Notes: generated from the sequence alone by a model not told the origin. 64,000 bases of DNA from Tangfeifania diversioriginum (GCA_945873105.1 CAMCBW010000005.1:62001-126000); one strand, 5' to 3'; numbered from the stretch's first letter, positions 33,374 to 42,662 are shown. Translations and numbers: made by a program.

Positions 33374-33904
33374 TCAATAATGAATTAAAGACCATACGGG
33401 AACATTTTTATCAATACGCTCTCGCCCTTTCAGAAAATCCAACTCCACAAAAAAGTTGACATAGATTTTCGTAACACCAAATTTTCTTACAAGATTAACT
33501 GCTGCATTGATGGTACCTCCAGTTGCCAGCAAATCATCGTGTATCAATACTACATCCTCCTTGTCCAATGAATCTGTATGAATCTCCAAGGAGTCGGATC
33601 CATATTCCAGATCATACGACTGCGCGAAAGTCTCTGCAGGAAGCTTTCCAGGCTTTCTAACTGGAACGAAACCGGCATGTAACTCGCCTGCCAAGGTACT
33701 TCCAAGAATAAAACCACGTGATTCAATTCCTACAACCTTTGTAATTCCAAGATCTTCATAGTGGCTTTTTATTTCTGAAACAATAAATTTGAAGATTTTC
33801 TTCTCTTTAAATGCTGTAGAAACGTCTTTGAACTGAATTCCTTCTTTGGGAAAATCTGGAATATTTCGAACCGAATTTTTAACATCTGCTATTGTGACTG
33901 TCAT
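33374..33904 (-). CDS. apt: Adenine phosphoribosyltransferase
   Basis: A 176-residue purine salvage enzyme making AMP from adenine and PRPP. The PRPP loop V-L-I-H-D-D-L-L-A-T-G-G-T and the hood region G-I-E-S-R-G-F-I-L-G are clear. I chose the ATG complementary to 33904 (M-T-V-T-I-A-D-V); a longer reading from 33937 would translate through the parS palindrome and give an M-F-H-V-E-Q leader, the usual artefact of a parS site. Confidence 0.94.
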   Translation of the reverse strand: MTVTIADVKNSVRNIPDFPKEGIQFKDVSTAFKEKKIFKFIVSEIKSHYEDLGITKVVGIESRGFILGSTLAGELHAGFVPVRKPGKLPAETFAQSYDLEYGSDSLEIHTDSLDKEDVVLIHDDLLATGGTINAAVNLVRKFGVTKIYVNFFVELDFLKGRERIDKNVPVWSLIHY

Positions 33905-33917
33905 AATTAAAAGTATT

Positions 33918-33933
33918 TGTTCCACGTGGAACA
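33918..33933. promoter_or_regulatory. parS: parS chromosome-partition site (ParB binding)
   Basis: TGTTCCACGTGGAACA is a perfect 16-base palindrome, differing from the classical parS TGTTTCACGTGAAACA by one symmetric base pair. It sits exactly between the mnmG stop and the apt start. ParB/Spo0J loads here to segregate the origin region. Confidence 0.85.
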
Positions 33934-35814
33934 TCATCTCCCAAGTAAAACCAACAATACATTGATATCATTTGGTGATATCCCTGGAATACGATGCGCT
34001 TGCCCAATGGTTTTGGGATTAATTTTAGCTAATTTCTCTCTCGCCTCTGTCGTAAGCGATTGAATTTCTGAATAATTGAACTTATTCTCAATCTTAATAT
34101 TTTCTAGTCTATTCAATTTGTCGGCGACCAAAAATTCTCTGTCTATATAGCCAGCATACTTAATCCTTATTTCAATTGCCTGAATTACCTCATCAAATAT
34201 ATCCTCAGGAATAGACTTAAAATACTTGCCCAAGTATGGAATATCCAGAAGCAAAGACTTCAGACTTACCTGAGGTCTTGATAGTATGGCCAAAAACTTA
34301 GACCTTTGTCTAATTGGACTTGATGTATTTTTAATCAAAAAATCATTGACCAACTCTGGTCTAATGGAGATTCCCTTCAACCTTTCCAAATGAGAATCCA
34401 CCAAATCACTTTTGAATTTGAAAACTTTGTAATGTCGTTCGGGCAGAAGACCTAACTTGTAACCAATCTCAGAAAGTCTTTCATCGGCATTGTCTTGCCG
34501 TAACAATAGACGATGTTCTGCCCTACTGGTGAACATCCTATATGGTTCATCCACACCTTTTGTTACCAAATCATCGATCAACACCCCGATATAAGCCTGA
34601 TCCCTGGTCAACAAGAATGGACTATCCCCCATCAACTTTCTATGTGCATTAACACCTGCCATCAAACCTTGCGCACCAGCCTCCTCATAGCCAGTAGTTC
34701 CATTGATTTGACCTGCCAAAAATAATCCATTCACCAATTTAGACTCCAAAGAATGATTCAATTGAGTGGGATCAAAAAAATCGTACTCGATTGCATAACC
34801 AGGTCTAATGATTTTTGCATTTTCTAAACCTGGCACAAATTTAATTGCCTCTTCCTGTACTTCAAACGGTAAAGAAGTAGAGAAACCATTCAAATAATAT
34901 TCCGTCGAATCAATACCCTCAGGTTCCAGGTACAATTGATGAGAAAGCTTGTCGGAAAAAATGATCAATTTAGTCTCAATACTAGGACAATAGCGAGGAC
35001 CTAAACTTTTGATGGTACCATCAAACATCGGTGAAAACTTGAATCCTTTCTCCAACTCCTGATGCACGCGTTCATTCGTATAGGTAATATGACAATTCAA
35101 TTGTTTAAGAATGAAATCTCTTTTGTAGTAATAACTAAACTGAAGATCATTTTCTCCTGCTTGCTCCTCCAAGACAGAAAAATTGATGGTGCGCCTGTCC
35201 AACCTTGGAGGAGTTCCGGTTTTCATCCTTCCGATCCTAAAACCCAAACTAAGAAGTTGCTCACTGATTCCAAGTGAAGCTGGTTCAGATATTCTTCCCC
35301 CACCAACCTGTGTTTTGCCAAAGTGCAACAAACCGTTAAGAAAGGTACCATTTGTGAGAACGACAGCATCAGCATAAAATTCAATGCCCAAATCTGTTCG
35401 AATACCCTTTATGAAATTGCCCTCCAAAATCAATTCTACAGCAGAACCTTGCCAGAAACTTACATTTTTACACTCTTGAAGTGCAATTCTCCAATTCTCT
35501 GAGAATTTGTTTTTATCACACTGTGCCCTTGGACTCCACATAGCCGGTCCCTTGGAACGATTCAGCATTCTAAACTGTAGCGAACTTGAATCAGTGATTT
35601 TTCCCATCATTCCCCCCAATGCATCAATCTCACGAACAATCTGTCCTTTTGCTATGCCACCGACAGCAGGATTACAACTCATCTGTGCAACCCGATTTAA
35701 ATCCATGGTTACCAACAAAACACTAGATCCCAATACTGCAGCCGCATATGCGGCTTCACAACCTGCGTGTCCCGCACCCACTACTACTATATCATATTTT
35801 CTAATTTTCTCCAT
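33934..35814 (-). CDS. mnmG: tRNA uridine-5-carboxymethylaminomethyl(34) synthesis enzyme MnmG
   Basis: A 626-residue FAD enzyme that with MnmE modifies wobble U34. The Rossmann motif V-V-G-A-G-H-A-G-C-E-A-A is at residues 11-22; N-P-A-V-G-G-I-A-K-G-Q and the conserved K-T-G-T-P-P-R-L and G-Q-I-N-G-T-T-G-Y-E-E-A-A-Q blocks are intact, followed by the helical C-terminal domain. It is formerly gidA, often near replication origins, and here it has a parS site at its 3' end. Confidence 0.96.
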   Translation of the reverse strand: MEKIRKYDIVVVGAGHAGCEAAYAAAVLGSSVLLVTMDLNRVAQMSCNPAVGGIAKGQIVREIDALGGMMGKITDSSSLQFRMLNRSKGPAMWSPRAQCDKNKFSENWRIALQECKNVSFWQGSAVELILEGNFIKGIRTDLGIEFYADAVVLTNGTFLNGLLHFGKTQVGGGRISEPASLGISEQLLSLGFRIGRMKTGTPPRLDRRTINFSVLEEQAGENDLQFSYYYKRDFILKQLNCHITYTNERVHQELEKGFKFSPMFDGTIKSLGPRYCPSIETKLIIFSDKLSHQLYLEPEGIDSTEYYLNGFSTSLPFEVQEEAIKFVPGLENAKIIRPGYAIEYDFFDPTQLNHSLESKLVNGLFLAGQINGTTGYEEAGAQGLMAGVNAHRKLMGDSPFLLTRDQAYIGVLIDDLVTKGVDEPYRMFTSRAEHRLLLRQDNADERLSEIGYKLGLLPERHYKVFKFKSDLVDSHLERLKGISIRPELVNDFLIKNTSSPIRQRSKFLAILSRPQVSLKSLLLDIPYLGKYFKSIPEDIFDEVIQAIEIRIKYAGYIDREFLVADKLNRLENIKIENKFNYSEIQSLTTEAREKLAKINPKTIGQAHRIPGISPNDINVLLVLLGR

Positions 35815-35848
35815 TCACTTTTCTAAAACCACAAAAATTTAAAACTAA

Positions 35849-36271
35849 CTAGGCAGAATCATATTGTTTTAATAGAACCAACTCCATTCGCCTCATCTCA
35901 TCAATATCCTTTGGATCCTTATCTGCATATTTAAGTAAATGCAAAAATCCATGAAAAATAACTCTCCTCAATTCTTCTTGAAAATCTTGTCCAAAAATAA
36001 CAGAATTAAACAAAACCCTCTCAGTACTTATGTATACATCACCAGAAACTTTTCTCCCCACGCAATAATCAAAAGTTATAACATCCGTATAATAATCATG
36101 ATTTAGAAATTGCCTATTCATACCCAACAAAAAATCATCACTGCAAAAAATAAAATTAAGCTCTCCCAAAATCCTTTTGTGAATGCGTAGCTGAGATTTT
36201 AACACTTTATCAAGTGCTTTACTTTCCTTCAAAGGCAATTCAACATCTTCCTCAAAATAACCAATACTCAT
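35849..36271 (-). CDS. ybeY: Endoribonuclease YbeY, variant zinc site
   Basis: A 140-residue rRNA-maturation and quality-control RNase. The zinc motif normally reads H-G-x-L-H-L-x-G-Y-x-H. Here it is H107-G-F-L-H111-L-L-K-Y-A-D117, so the third His is Asp and the usual Gly is Lys. Bacteroidetes YbeY proteins commonly carry D-K at this place, so the enzyme is probably still active. V-I-T-F-D-Y and S-G-D-V-Y-I-S strands match the family. Twenty bases separate it from hemW. Confidence 0.92.
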   Translation of the reverse strand: MSIGYFEEDVELPLKESKALDKVLKSQLRIHKRILGELNFIFCSDDFLLGMNRQFLNHDYYTDVITFDYCVGRKVSGDVYISTERVLFNSVIFGQDFQEELRRVIFHGFLHLLKYADKDPKDIDEMRRMELVLLKQYDSA

Positions 36272-36291
36272 AAAAATAAAATTATCATCAA

Positions 36292-37419
36292 TTACAACAT
36301 CAATGACTTGGCCAAATAATCCGCCAACAAAAAATCCTCCTTTCGCGGAATAACCAAATCTCCTTCACAATTAAAATGATTCTTACCAATTAAAATATTC
36401 AAATTTCTAACGAAATATTTATAGATGTCAGCATTAAATCTTTCTTTCACATAAGCGGATGATAATCCAAGAAAAGTTCTTAAACGAAGGATAACATATT
36501 CATTATATAACTGAATATCAGTTAATTTCTCTATTTCCGCTGCAAATATATTAATTTCACTTTCTCTTATGTACTTTTTAATATTGCTATGATTCCATTG
36601 TCTTGATAACAAATTATAGCTATGTGCAGTCACTCCTACTCCAACATAAATATCTTGATTCCAGTAAGATAAGTTATGCTTTGAAATATACCCCTGCTTT
36701 GCATAATTACTTACCTCATATTGCAAAAAACCATTCCGCTCACAAAAATCATCTATAATCTTGTATTGCGCCAAAAAATTAGATTCATTACCTTCTAAAA
36801 TTTCTCCTTTTCTAATTTTCCAAAAAAGTTGTGAATTTTTAGAAACAGTTAGACTATATGCTGAAATATGTTTAATATCAAAATCTAACAATCTTGACAA
36901 TGCATTTCTCAATAAGGAATTTCCTATCTCGGGAACTGAATAAATTAAATCTACAGAAAGATTGGTAAATTTGGAATTACCAATACAAATCAAAGCATTA
37001 ATTATTAATTCTTTGGTATGATGTCTGTTGTATTTTTTTAAAACATTATCCTCTAAAAACTGTATTCCAAGACTAATTCTATTAAAACCCATTTCGAACA
37101 ACAAATCCAAATAATCTCTATCAATATTTTCAGGATTACATTCTATTGTAATTTCCGCATCAACATCTACTTCGTAATGTGAAAAAATTGTGTGAAAAAA
37201 CTGTCTAAAATGAAATTCTGACAGCAACGAAGGTGTCCCTCCTCCAAAATATATTGTATTAATTTTATTATCAAATATATAATCCTTTCTTGTGACTATT
37301 TCTCTACAAACGGCCTCTACATAATCATTCATTAGATAAAGTTGATTGCCAGAAAAAAAATCACAATAAAGACACTTTTCAGAACAAAAAGGAATATGAA
37401 TATATAAACCAGCCATCAA
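36292..37419 (-). CDS. hemW: Radical SAM protein HemW (coproporphyrinogen III oxidase-like)
   Basis: A 375-residue radical SAM protein. C12, C16 and C19 (C-S-E-K-C-L-Y-C) bind the 4Fe-4S cluster, and F-G-G-G-T-P-S follows. HemW proteins act in heme handling or insertion rather than coproporphyrinogen oxidation. The ATG overlaps the rpiB stop by four bases. Base composition is markedly AT-rich: positions 36481-36540 are about 27% GC against about 50% at 3061-3120. Confidence 0.92.
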   Translation of the reverse strand: MMAGLYIHIPFCSEKCLYCDFFSGNQLYLMNDYVEAVCREIVTRKDYIFDNKINTIYFGGGTPSLLSEFHFRQFFHTIFSHYEVDVDAEITIECNPENIDRDYLDLLFEMGFNRISLGIQFLEDNVLKKYNRHHTKELIINALICIGNSKFTNLSVDLIYSVPEIGNSLLRNALSRLLDFDIKHISAYSLTVSKNSQLFWKIRKGEILEGNESNFLAQYKIIDDFCERNGFLQYEVSNYAKQGYISKHNLSYWNQDIYVGVGVTAHSYNLLSRQWNHSNIKKYIRESEINIFAAEIEKLTDIQLYNEYVILRLRTFLGLSSAYVKERFNADIYKYFVRNLNILIGKNHFNCEGDLVIPRKEDFLLADYLAKSLML

Positions 37420-37850
37420 TGAATAGGAATCTTATTGATTCTAATCAAATGTCGCCCTCCCTCAAAATCAGTATTCAAAAATATCTTTACGATCTCAATA
37501 GCCTCCTTCACGCCAATAAATCGAGCAGGTAAGGAACATATATTTGCATTATTGTGAGATTTAGCCAACTCAGCAGTCTCCTTATTCCAACAGATTGCAG
37601 ATCTAATACCCTGGTGCTTATTTACTGTCATGTTAATTCCATTGCCAGATCCACAAACAACTACTCCAATCAAATTTTCATCCTTTTCAACAGCAGTAGC
37701 CAAAGGATGAGCAAAATCGGGATAATCACAACTTTCGCCGGAAAAACAACCATAATCAATTATTTCATAATTAAGGTCCTTTAAAAATTTAATAATCTCA
37801 TTTTTTAAACCAAATCCAGCATGATCTGAAGCCAAAGCAATTTTTGTCAT
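37416..37850 (-). CDS. rpiB: Ribose-5-phosphate isomerase B
   Basis: A 144-residue isomerase interconverting ribose-5-phosphate and ribulose-5-phosphate. A-S-D-H-A-G at residues 7-12, C66 in V-C-G-S-G-N-G-I-N-M, and L-P-A-R-F-I-G are the active-site elements of RpiB/LacAB. First gene of the leftward run rpiB-hemW-ybeY-mnmG-apt-uvrC; it abuts the AT-rich spacer, where the promoter should be. Confidence 0.95.
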   Translation of the reverse strand: MTKIALASDHAGFGLKNEIIKFLKDLNYEIIDYGCFSGESCDYPDFAHPLATAVEKDENLIGVVVCGSGNGINMTVNKHQGIRSAICWNKETAELAKSHNNANICSLPARFIGVKEAIEIVKIFLNTDFEGGRHLIRINKIPIH

Positions 37851-38280
37851 AATTTAACTGTGAAAAACTAAACATTAACTGTTAATAATTGTTTATAAAT
37901 TTATTCTCAATCTTTAAAACTAATTTTTATTTCCTTCTTCAACTATTTAAATGAAAAATATAATCTTTAATTACCTGGCGACAATAAAAAATTTATAAAA
38001 ATCTGAAATAAAAATTTTACAAATATCGAAAATAAACATCGTGTTAATATCAACGTATTTAACAATACTTCAATTATTTATTGCGTTGATAAGATAGGAG
38101 TAACTATTTAAAAATAATAAAGAAGTACAAATTTAGTTTATTATTAACAGTATTAACAGCATATATATAAATTCAATTTTTTTCAATTTTAAATCAATAT
38201 TTTAATACTATTAGTTTGTTAACTATTCTGGAGTCCCTACTCCAAAATAGTTTTTTAATGAATCAAAATAAAACAGTTCA
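37851..38280. other. Very AT-rich spacer between divergent gene runs (candidate oriC)
   Basis: 430 noncoding bases, about 17% GC in 38101-38160, between leftward rpiB and a rightward receiver gene. It contains several TTAACA / TGTTAA elements, including two tandem TATTAACAG copies, and TA-rich tracts, but no exact TTATCCACA DnaA box. Divergent leading-strand genes, nearby mnmG, a parS site 4 kb away and a local drop in GC favour an origin. Confidence is limited by the missing boxes. Confidence 0.35.
38221..38256 (+). terminator. Terminator-like hairpin with no upstream gene
   Basis: AACTATTCTGGAG (38221-38233) pairs with CTCCAAAATAGTT (38240-38252) at 12 of 13 positions around a TCCCTA loop and is followed by a T run to 38256. 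It reads rightwards, but no plus-strand gene precedes it in the spacer, so it may end a small RNA or act as a leader of the receiver gene 25 bases on. Confidence 0.6.
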
Positions 38281-38679
38281 ATGATACCTATCGAAAATTT
38301 TAAAAAGAATCTTAAAGTACTTTTGGTTGAAGACAATTTATTGAATCAAAAGCTAATGAATATTAATTTGTCAAAATTAAATTGTCTCGTTACTTTGGCC
38401 AACAATGGACTTGAAGGAGTCGAATGTTACAGTGAACACAATTTTGATGTCATTTTAATGGATTTAATGATGCCCGTTATGGATGGATTTGAATCGGCCA
38501 GGGCGATAAGAAAGATTGAAAAAGAAGAGAACAGGAAATTTACACCCATTATTGCTTTTACAGCCAATACATTGAACAACGATTATAACAAATGCATTGA
38601 AAATGGAATGAATTATCTCATGGAAAAACCATTCAGTGCTTACAAGTTTATTGAAATCATAGAATCATTTGAACATTAA
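38281..38679 (+). CDS. Stand-alone receiver (CheY-like) domain protein
   Basis: A 132-residue single receiver domain with no output domain. E17-D18 form the acidic pocket, D61 in I-L-M-D-L-M-M-P-V-M-D-G is the phosphoacceptor, and T-A-N-T and E-K-P-F give the Thr and Lys. The start L-L-V-E-D-N-L-L-N-Q-K resembles receivers attached to hybrid kinases. It probably works in a phosphorelay whose kinase is elsewhere. Confidence 0.92.
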   Translation: MIPIENFKKNLKVLLVEDNLLNQKLMNINLSKLNCLVTLANNGLEGVECYSEHNFDVILMDLMMPVMDGFESARAIRKIEKEENRKFTPIIAFTANTLNNDYNKCIENGMNYLMEKPFSAYKFIEIIESFEH

Positions 38680-38869
38680 CTTGTCATTTTTTACAATTTT
38701 CCCGGGAAAAATTTATTGTAATTTTTGGGACAACCTCAAAATGAGTTGTTGCCAATTATCTTTTTTTTGAAGTGTCCATTGGGTATCTGAAGGAGGATTA
38801 ATTAATAACTTTGCATTGAGCATTGTAATATTAAAATCAAAACAAACTTATTTGTTTCAATTTCATTAA
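38680..38869. other. Spacer with a candidate ruvB -7 element
   Basis: Noncoding. TAACTTTG at 38806-38813 is an exact TAnnTTTG box 56 bases before ruvB; an ATTG at 38778-38781 is too far (24 bases) to be an ideal -33. Confidence 0.4.
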
Positions 38870-39895
38870 ATGGGAGAATTTGTAGATTTAAGAAATTTTG
38901 AAAATGGTGATGTTGAAAAGGAGCTAGATTGTCAATTGAGGCCAATAAGATTTACTGATTTTGCTGGTCAGACGAAAATATTGGATAACATACAGGTTTT
39001 TGTACGGGCAGCAATCATGCGGGGAGAATCATTGGATCATGTTTTACTGCATGGTCCACCTGGATTGGGCAAGACAACGCTTTCAAACATTATTGCCAGT
39101 GAGTTGGGAGTAAAATTAAAATTGACTTCAGGGCCTGTATTGGACAAACCTGGTGATTTGGCTGGATTGTTAACAAATCTCGAAAAAAATGATGTATTAT
39201 TTATTGATGAAATACATCGATTAAGCCCCGTGGTGGAAGAATATTTGTATTCAGCCATGGAAGATTTTAGAATTGATATATTAATAGATAAGGGTCCCAG
39301 TGCGCGATCCATTCAATTGGAGTTAAATCCATTTACACTCATTGGTGCGACTACGAGAAGTGGTTTGCTTACAAGACCTTTAAGGGCAAGATTTGGGATT
39401 ACCTGTCATTTGGAATATTATGATGTTGAAGTACTGACAGGCATTGTTAAACGATCTGCAAGAATTTTGGAAGTTGAAATTGAAGAGAATGCAGCCTATG
39501 AAATTGCACGAAGAAGCAGAGGTACTCCCCGAATTGTAAATTCTCTTTTAAGAAGGGTACGGGATTTTGCCATGGTTAAAGGAAATGGGAAAATTGATAT
39601 TGAAATTACCAAATATTCCCTGGAAGCTCTAAACATAGATCAATTTGGCTTGGATGAAATGGACAACAAAATATTGTCCACCATTATTGATAAATTTAAA
39701 GGGGGACCAGTTGGAATTTCTACAATTTCCACGGCAGTGGGTGAAGATTCAGGAACCATTGAAGAGGTTTATGAACCTTTTCTTATAAAAGAAGGATTCA
39801 TCAAACGTACTCCAAGAGGAAGGGAAGTTACAGAATTAGCCTACCATCATCTAGGTAGAAAGAATAACAATGCAAATGGCTTGACTCTTTTTTAA
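38870..39895 (+). CDS. ruvB: Holliday junction branch migration helicase RuvB
   Basis: A 341-residue AAA+ motor that, with RuvA, drives branch migration. The N-terminal [12 protein letters not shown], Walker [10 protein letters not shown] (62-70) and Walker B F-I-D-E-I-H (111-116) are intact, as are sensor region I-G-A-T-T-R-S-G and the C-terminal winged-helix P-R-G-R. The stop overlaps the end of the convergent cyclotransferase gene by four bases. Confidence 0.96.
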   Translation: MGEFVDLRNFENGDVEKELDCQLRPIRFTDFAGQTKILDNIQVFVRAAIMRGESLDHVLLHGPPGLGKTTLSNIIASELGVKLKLTSGPVLDKPGDLAGLLTNLEKNDVLFIDEIHRLSPVVEEYLYSAMEDFRIDILIDKGPSARSIQLELNPFTLIGATTRSGLLTRPLRARFGITCHLEYYDVEVLTGIVKRSARILEVEIEENAAYEIARRSRGTPRIVNSLLRRVRDFAMVKGNGKIDIEITKYSLEALNIDQFGLDEMDNKILSTIIDKFKGGPVGISTISTAVGEDSGTIEEVYEPFLIKEGFIKRTPRGREVTELAYHHLGRKNNNANGLTLF

Positions 39896-40977
39896 TTCTC
39901 AATTTTTATAATTTTTATTTCAAATATTTTCGGCCAAAGTTTTCCTGTGACATAAATTTTATCTGTAACCTGATTCCAGGCAATACCGTTTAAAACATCA
40001 ATTTGTTCCCTTTGATTTTGTAAAATTGTTCCTGAAAGACCAGCAAGGTTAATTTCTCCCTTTACTTTTCCTGATTGAGGGTCTATTATTACAACCATTT
40101 CAGATTGCCAGATATTTGCCCAAATATCACCCTTTATGTATTCTAATTCATTGATATTTTTTACAAGATTTAAATCATTGCTTACTTGAATATATCTCTC
40201 TTCCCTGTATGTTTCTGGATTTATAAAATAGATTTTTTCAGTACCATCACTCATGATCAATGAGTGACCATCGTTGGTTAATCCCCACCCTTCATTGGAA
40301 TTATATTTCCAGGTATTTAGGAGTTTTGCAGAGGAGAGATCATAGACAAAACCCATTCTGTTTTTGTAGGTTAATTGGTATATTTTATTGTTTAAAATTG
40401 TTATTCCTTCCGCAAAGTATTTATTTTCAAGTTTGTATATTGTTTGAGTCTTGGCAGTTTTTAGATCATGACGATAGATGGCAGAAGTACCCTCTTGTCC
40501 TGTGCCTTCGTACAACACATTGTTATGAAATTCAAAACCTTGCGTAAAAAAATTCACATTGTGAGGATATTCTGCAACAATTTGGTAGGAATATTTGGTA
40601 GGTTTTGTGTTTGAAAGTACATAAAACTCCTCGTAATTATCTCCAGAAATACCATCAGTTCTGTAAACGGATGATCTGACAATGTGCTTTCCCACTCCGA
40701 AATCAAATGTTTTTACAACAACAGCGTTTGTCAAATTCTGTGAGGTTTGAATTACCTTTCCATCAATTGACAATTCTATTTTTTCAAGTTTTCCCTCTTT
40801 TAATTTCGTTTGAAAATTGATTTTAAGCTCTTCACCCAGTTTAAAACTCTTCTTTGCCGGTTCAATTTGTATGGCCGTTACGGGTTTTCTTGAATGGCTG
40901 CTGGATTGGGCACAATTCATGAAAAAGGTTAAAACGAAAAGGAGGGAAAAGGGAACCAAGGCTAATCTGGTATTCAT
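39892..40977 (-). CDS. Glutaminyl-peptide cyclotransferase lipoprotein
   Basis: A 361-residue exported protein whose signal ends in the lipobox F-F-M-N-C (Cys about residue 22), so it is a lipoprotein. About residues 35-120 form an Ig-like domain. From about 125 on the repeated-blade pattern matches the beta-propeller glutamine cyclotransferase family (T-Q-G-F-E, Y-E-G-T-G, W-x-N-I-W, L-N-G-I-A-W and L-W-P-K at the end). It converts N-terminal Gln to pyroglutamate on exported peptides; many Bacteroidetes carry one such lipoprotein. Confidence 0.9.
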   Translation of the reverse strand: MNTRLALVPFSLLFVLTFFMNCAQSSSHSRKPVTAIQIEPAKKSFKLGEELKINFQTKLKEGKLEKIELSIDGKVIQTSQNLTNAVVVKTFDFGVGKHIVRSSVYRTDGISGDNYEEFYVLSNTKPTKYSYQIVAEYPHNVNFFTQGFEFHNNVLYEGTGQEGTSAIYRHDLKTAKTQTIYKLENKYFAEGITILNNKIYQLTYKNRMGFVYDLSSAKLLNTWKYNSNEGWGLTNDGHSLIMSDGTEKIYFINPETYREERYIQVSNDLNLVKNINELEYIKGDIWANIWQSEMVVIIDPQSGKVKGEINLAGLSGTILQNQREQIDVLNGIAWNQVTDKIYVTGKLWPKIFEIKIIKIEN

Positions 40978-41105
40978 GGAAATAAATTTTTATCAAAAAT
41001 AGAATCTTATTTTGTACTGTCACCCATCAGTCAGAATCAAGCATGGAAATTTTAAGTATTCTAAAATCTGTTTGGATGTTTTACATTCCATTGGTTATTC
41101 TCCAC

Positions 41106-41113
41106 TATCTTTG
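41106..41113 (+). promoter_or_regulatory. Candidate -7 element (TATCTTTG) of the flippase gene
   Basis: Exact -7 consensus 26 bases upstream of the TTG start at 41140, with no ideal -33 box. Confidence 0.45.
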
Positions 41114-41139
41114 TGTAACAACGGATAAACTTAACAGAA

Positions 41140-42636
41140 TTGAGTGTACTTAAAAAATTAGCCGGAGATACCATGATTTATGGTGTACCAAGTATTGTTG
41201 GCCGGTTTTTGAATTTGCTTTTAACGCCTATTTATACCTATACATTTCTCGAAAGTGAATATGGAATATTGGGAAACCTATTGGCTTATGTGGCATTTTT
41301 TCAGGTTTTTTTAACCTATGGAATGGAAACAGCCTATTTCAGGTTTGCCAGCCGAAGTAACAAACCCAATGAGGTTTTTGGTACTTCGATGGTGTCGCTA
41401 TCTGTTACTTCCTTCGTTTTTGTAGTATTTATTTTGCTTTTTTCGAAGGATCTTTCAGGATGGGCAGGATATTCCAATCAACACCTGTTTGTTGTTTGGA
41501 TGGGTATTACAGTAGCCCTGGATGCAGTTACAGCTATTCCGTTTGCAAAGTTAAGGTTGGAGCAGCGACCCATCAAGTTTGCCATTTTCAAGGTAATAAA
41601 CATTGGAATTAATATTGTTTTAAATCTGTTCTGGATATTGTTATGTCCCAGAATAATTGCCCATAATCCGGACTCTGTTCTTCGTTTTATGTACAATCCT
41701 GAAATTGGGATTGGTTACGCATTTCTCTCTTATTTAATTGCCTCCCTTGTCACCTTGTTGCTGTTTTTACCCGATTTCGGATTTAAAAAAATTGTTTTTA
41801 AGTGGGAGCTACTTAAAGAAATGCTCAGTTATGGCTGGCCAATACTTGTAGTCGGAATTGCTGGTATGGTAACGCTCAACATTGACAAAATACTGATTCC
41901 CCAGCTTATAGAAAACGGCAAGGATCCGATGTATGAAGTAGGAGTCTATGCAGCTTGCGGAAAGCTTGCAATTTTAATGACACTGTTTATTCAGGCTTTT
42001 AGATTTTCATTCGAACCGTTTCTGTTTTCACATTACAAAAATGAAGATTCAAAGAAAGTTTATAGTTTGATAATGAACTACTTTGTAATTTTTGGACTTC
42101 TGATTTTTATCGGTGTCATTTTTTACATTGATATTTTAAAATTTTTTATTGGACCTCAAAAGTCAGGTTATCATGAAGCGCTGAAGATTGTTCCATGGTT
42201 GTTAATGGGTAATCTTTTTCTTGGTATCTTTTATACACAATCGCTCTGGTACAAACTTACTGACCAAACTGGATATGGTGCTGCTTTTTCTGTCGTTGGA
42301 GGTATTATAACTTTGATTATCAATATACTATTTATACCAAAAATTGGTTATTTGGCTTCTGCCATAGGTTTTTTTGTCTCCACGCTGATAATTACCATTG
42401 TCTCATATTGGTATGGTCAAAAGTATTTTCCAGTGAATTATGACCTCAAAAAAATCGGCCTCTATTTTTTGGTAGCTATGACGCTGTACGGGTTGGAGGC
42501 AGCTGTTTCTTTTGACAATATTTTTGTTGATTATAGTTTTAAGACTTTGTTGTTCTCTCTTTTCCTTTTTTTTATTTGGCACAACGAAAAGCAAGATTTG
42601 GGTACTTTACGGCCAAGGCGATTGAATGTTGATTGA
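41140..42636 (+). CDS. Polysaccharide biosynthesis protein / flippase (MOP superfamily)
   Basis: A 498-residue membrane protein with about 14 hydrophobic segments. The N-terminus S-V-L-K-K-L-A-G-D-T-M-I-Y-G-V-P-S-I is the standard start of Bacteroidetes homologues, so I accept the TTG start at 41140; the next ATG would cut off conserved residues. It probably flips lipid-linked saccharide or a lipid II-like substrate. The gene order with dut, a TPR protein, DUF4292 and an EnvC-like protein is conserved in the phylum and points to cell-envelope assembly. Confidence 0.9.
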   Translation: MSVLKKLAGDTMIYGVPSIVGRFLNLLLTPIYTYTFLESEYGILGNLLAYVAFFQVFLTYGMETAYFRFASRSNKPNEVFGTSMVSLSVTSFVFVVFILLFSKDLSGWAGYSNQHLFVVWMGITVALDAVTAIPFAKLRLEQRPIKFAIFKVINIGINIVLNLFWILLCPRIIAHNPDSVLRFMYNPEIGIGYAFLSYLIASLVTLLLFLPDFGFKKIVFKWELLKEMLSYGWPILVVGIAGMVTLNIDKILIPQLIENGKDPMYEVGVYAACGKLAILMTLFIQAFRFSFEPFLFSHYKNEDSKKVYSLIMNYFVIFGLLIFIGVIFYIDILKFFIGPQKSGYHEALKIVPWLLMGNLFLGIFYTQSLWYKLTDQTGYGAAFSVVGGIITLIINILFIPKIGYLASAIGFFVSTLIITIVSYWYGQKYFPVNYDLKKIGLYFLVAMTLYGLEAAVSFDNIFVDYSFKTLLFSLFLFFIWHNEKQDLGTLRPRRLNVD

Positions 42637-42662
42637 GCAGGTAAATTTGTTTCTTATCTTTG
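42632..42662 (+). promoter_or_regulatory. Candidate promoter of dut
   Basis: ATTG (42632-42635), exactly 19 bases, then TATCTTTG (42655-42662). This is the best full match to the Bacteroidetes promoter seen in the window; it starts within the end of the flippase gene and lies 113 bases before the dut ATG. Confidence 0.6.

Noticed and set aside
33711..33725. Second CACGTG core near parS
   Set aside because: The flanks (CCACGTGATT) are not palindromic and the site is inside the apt coding sequence; it does not fit parS.
37851..38280. Canonical DnaA boxes (TTATCCACA)
   Set aside because: None was found; only looser TTAACA-type elements, so the origin is reported as a candidate only.
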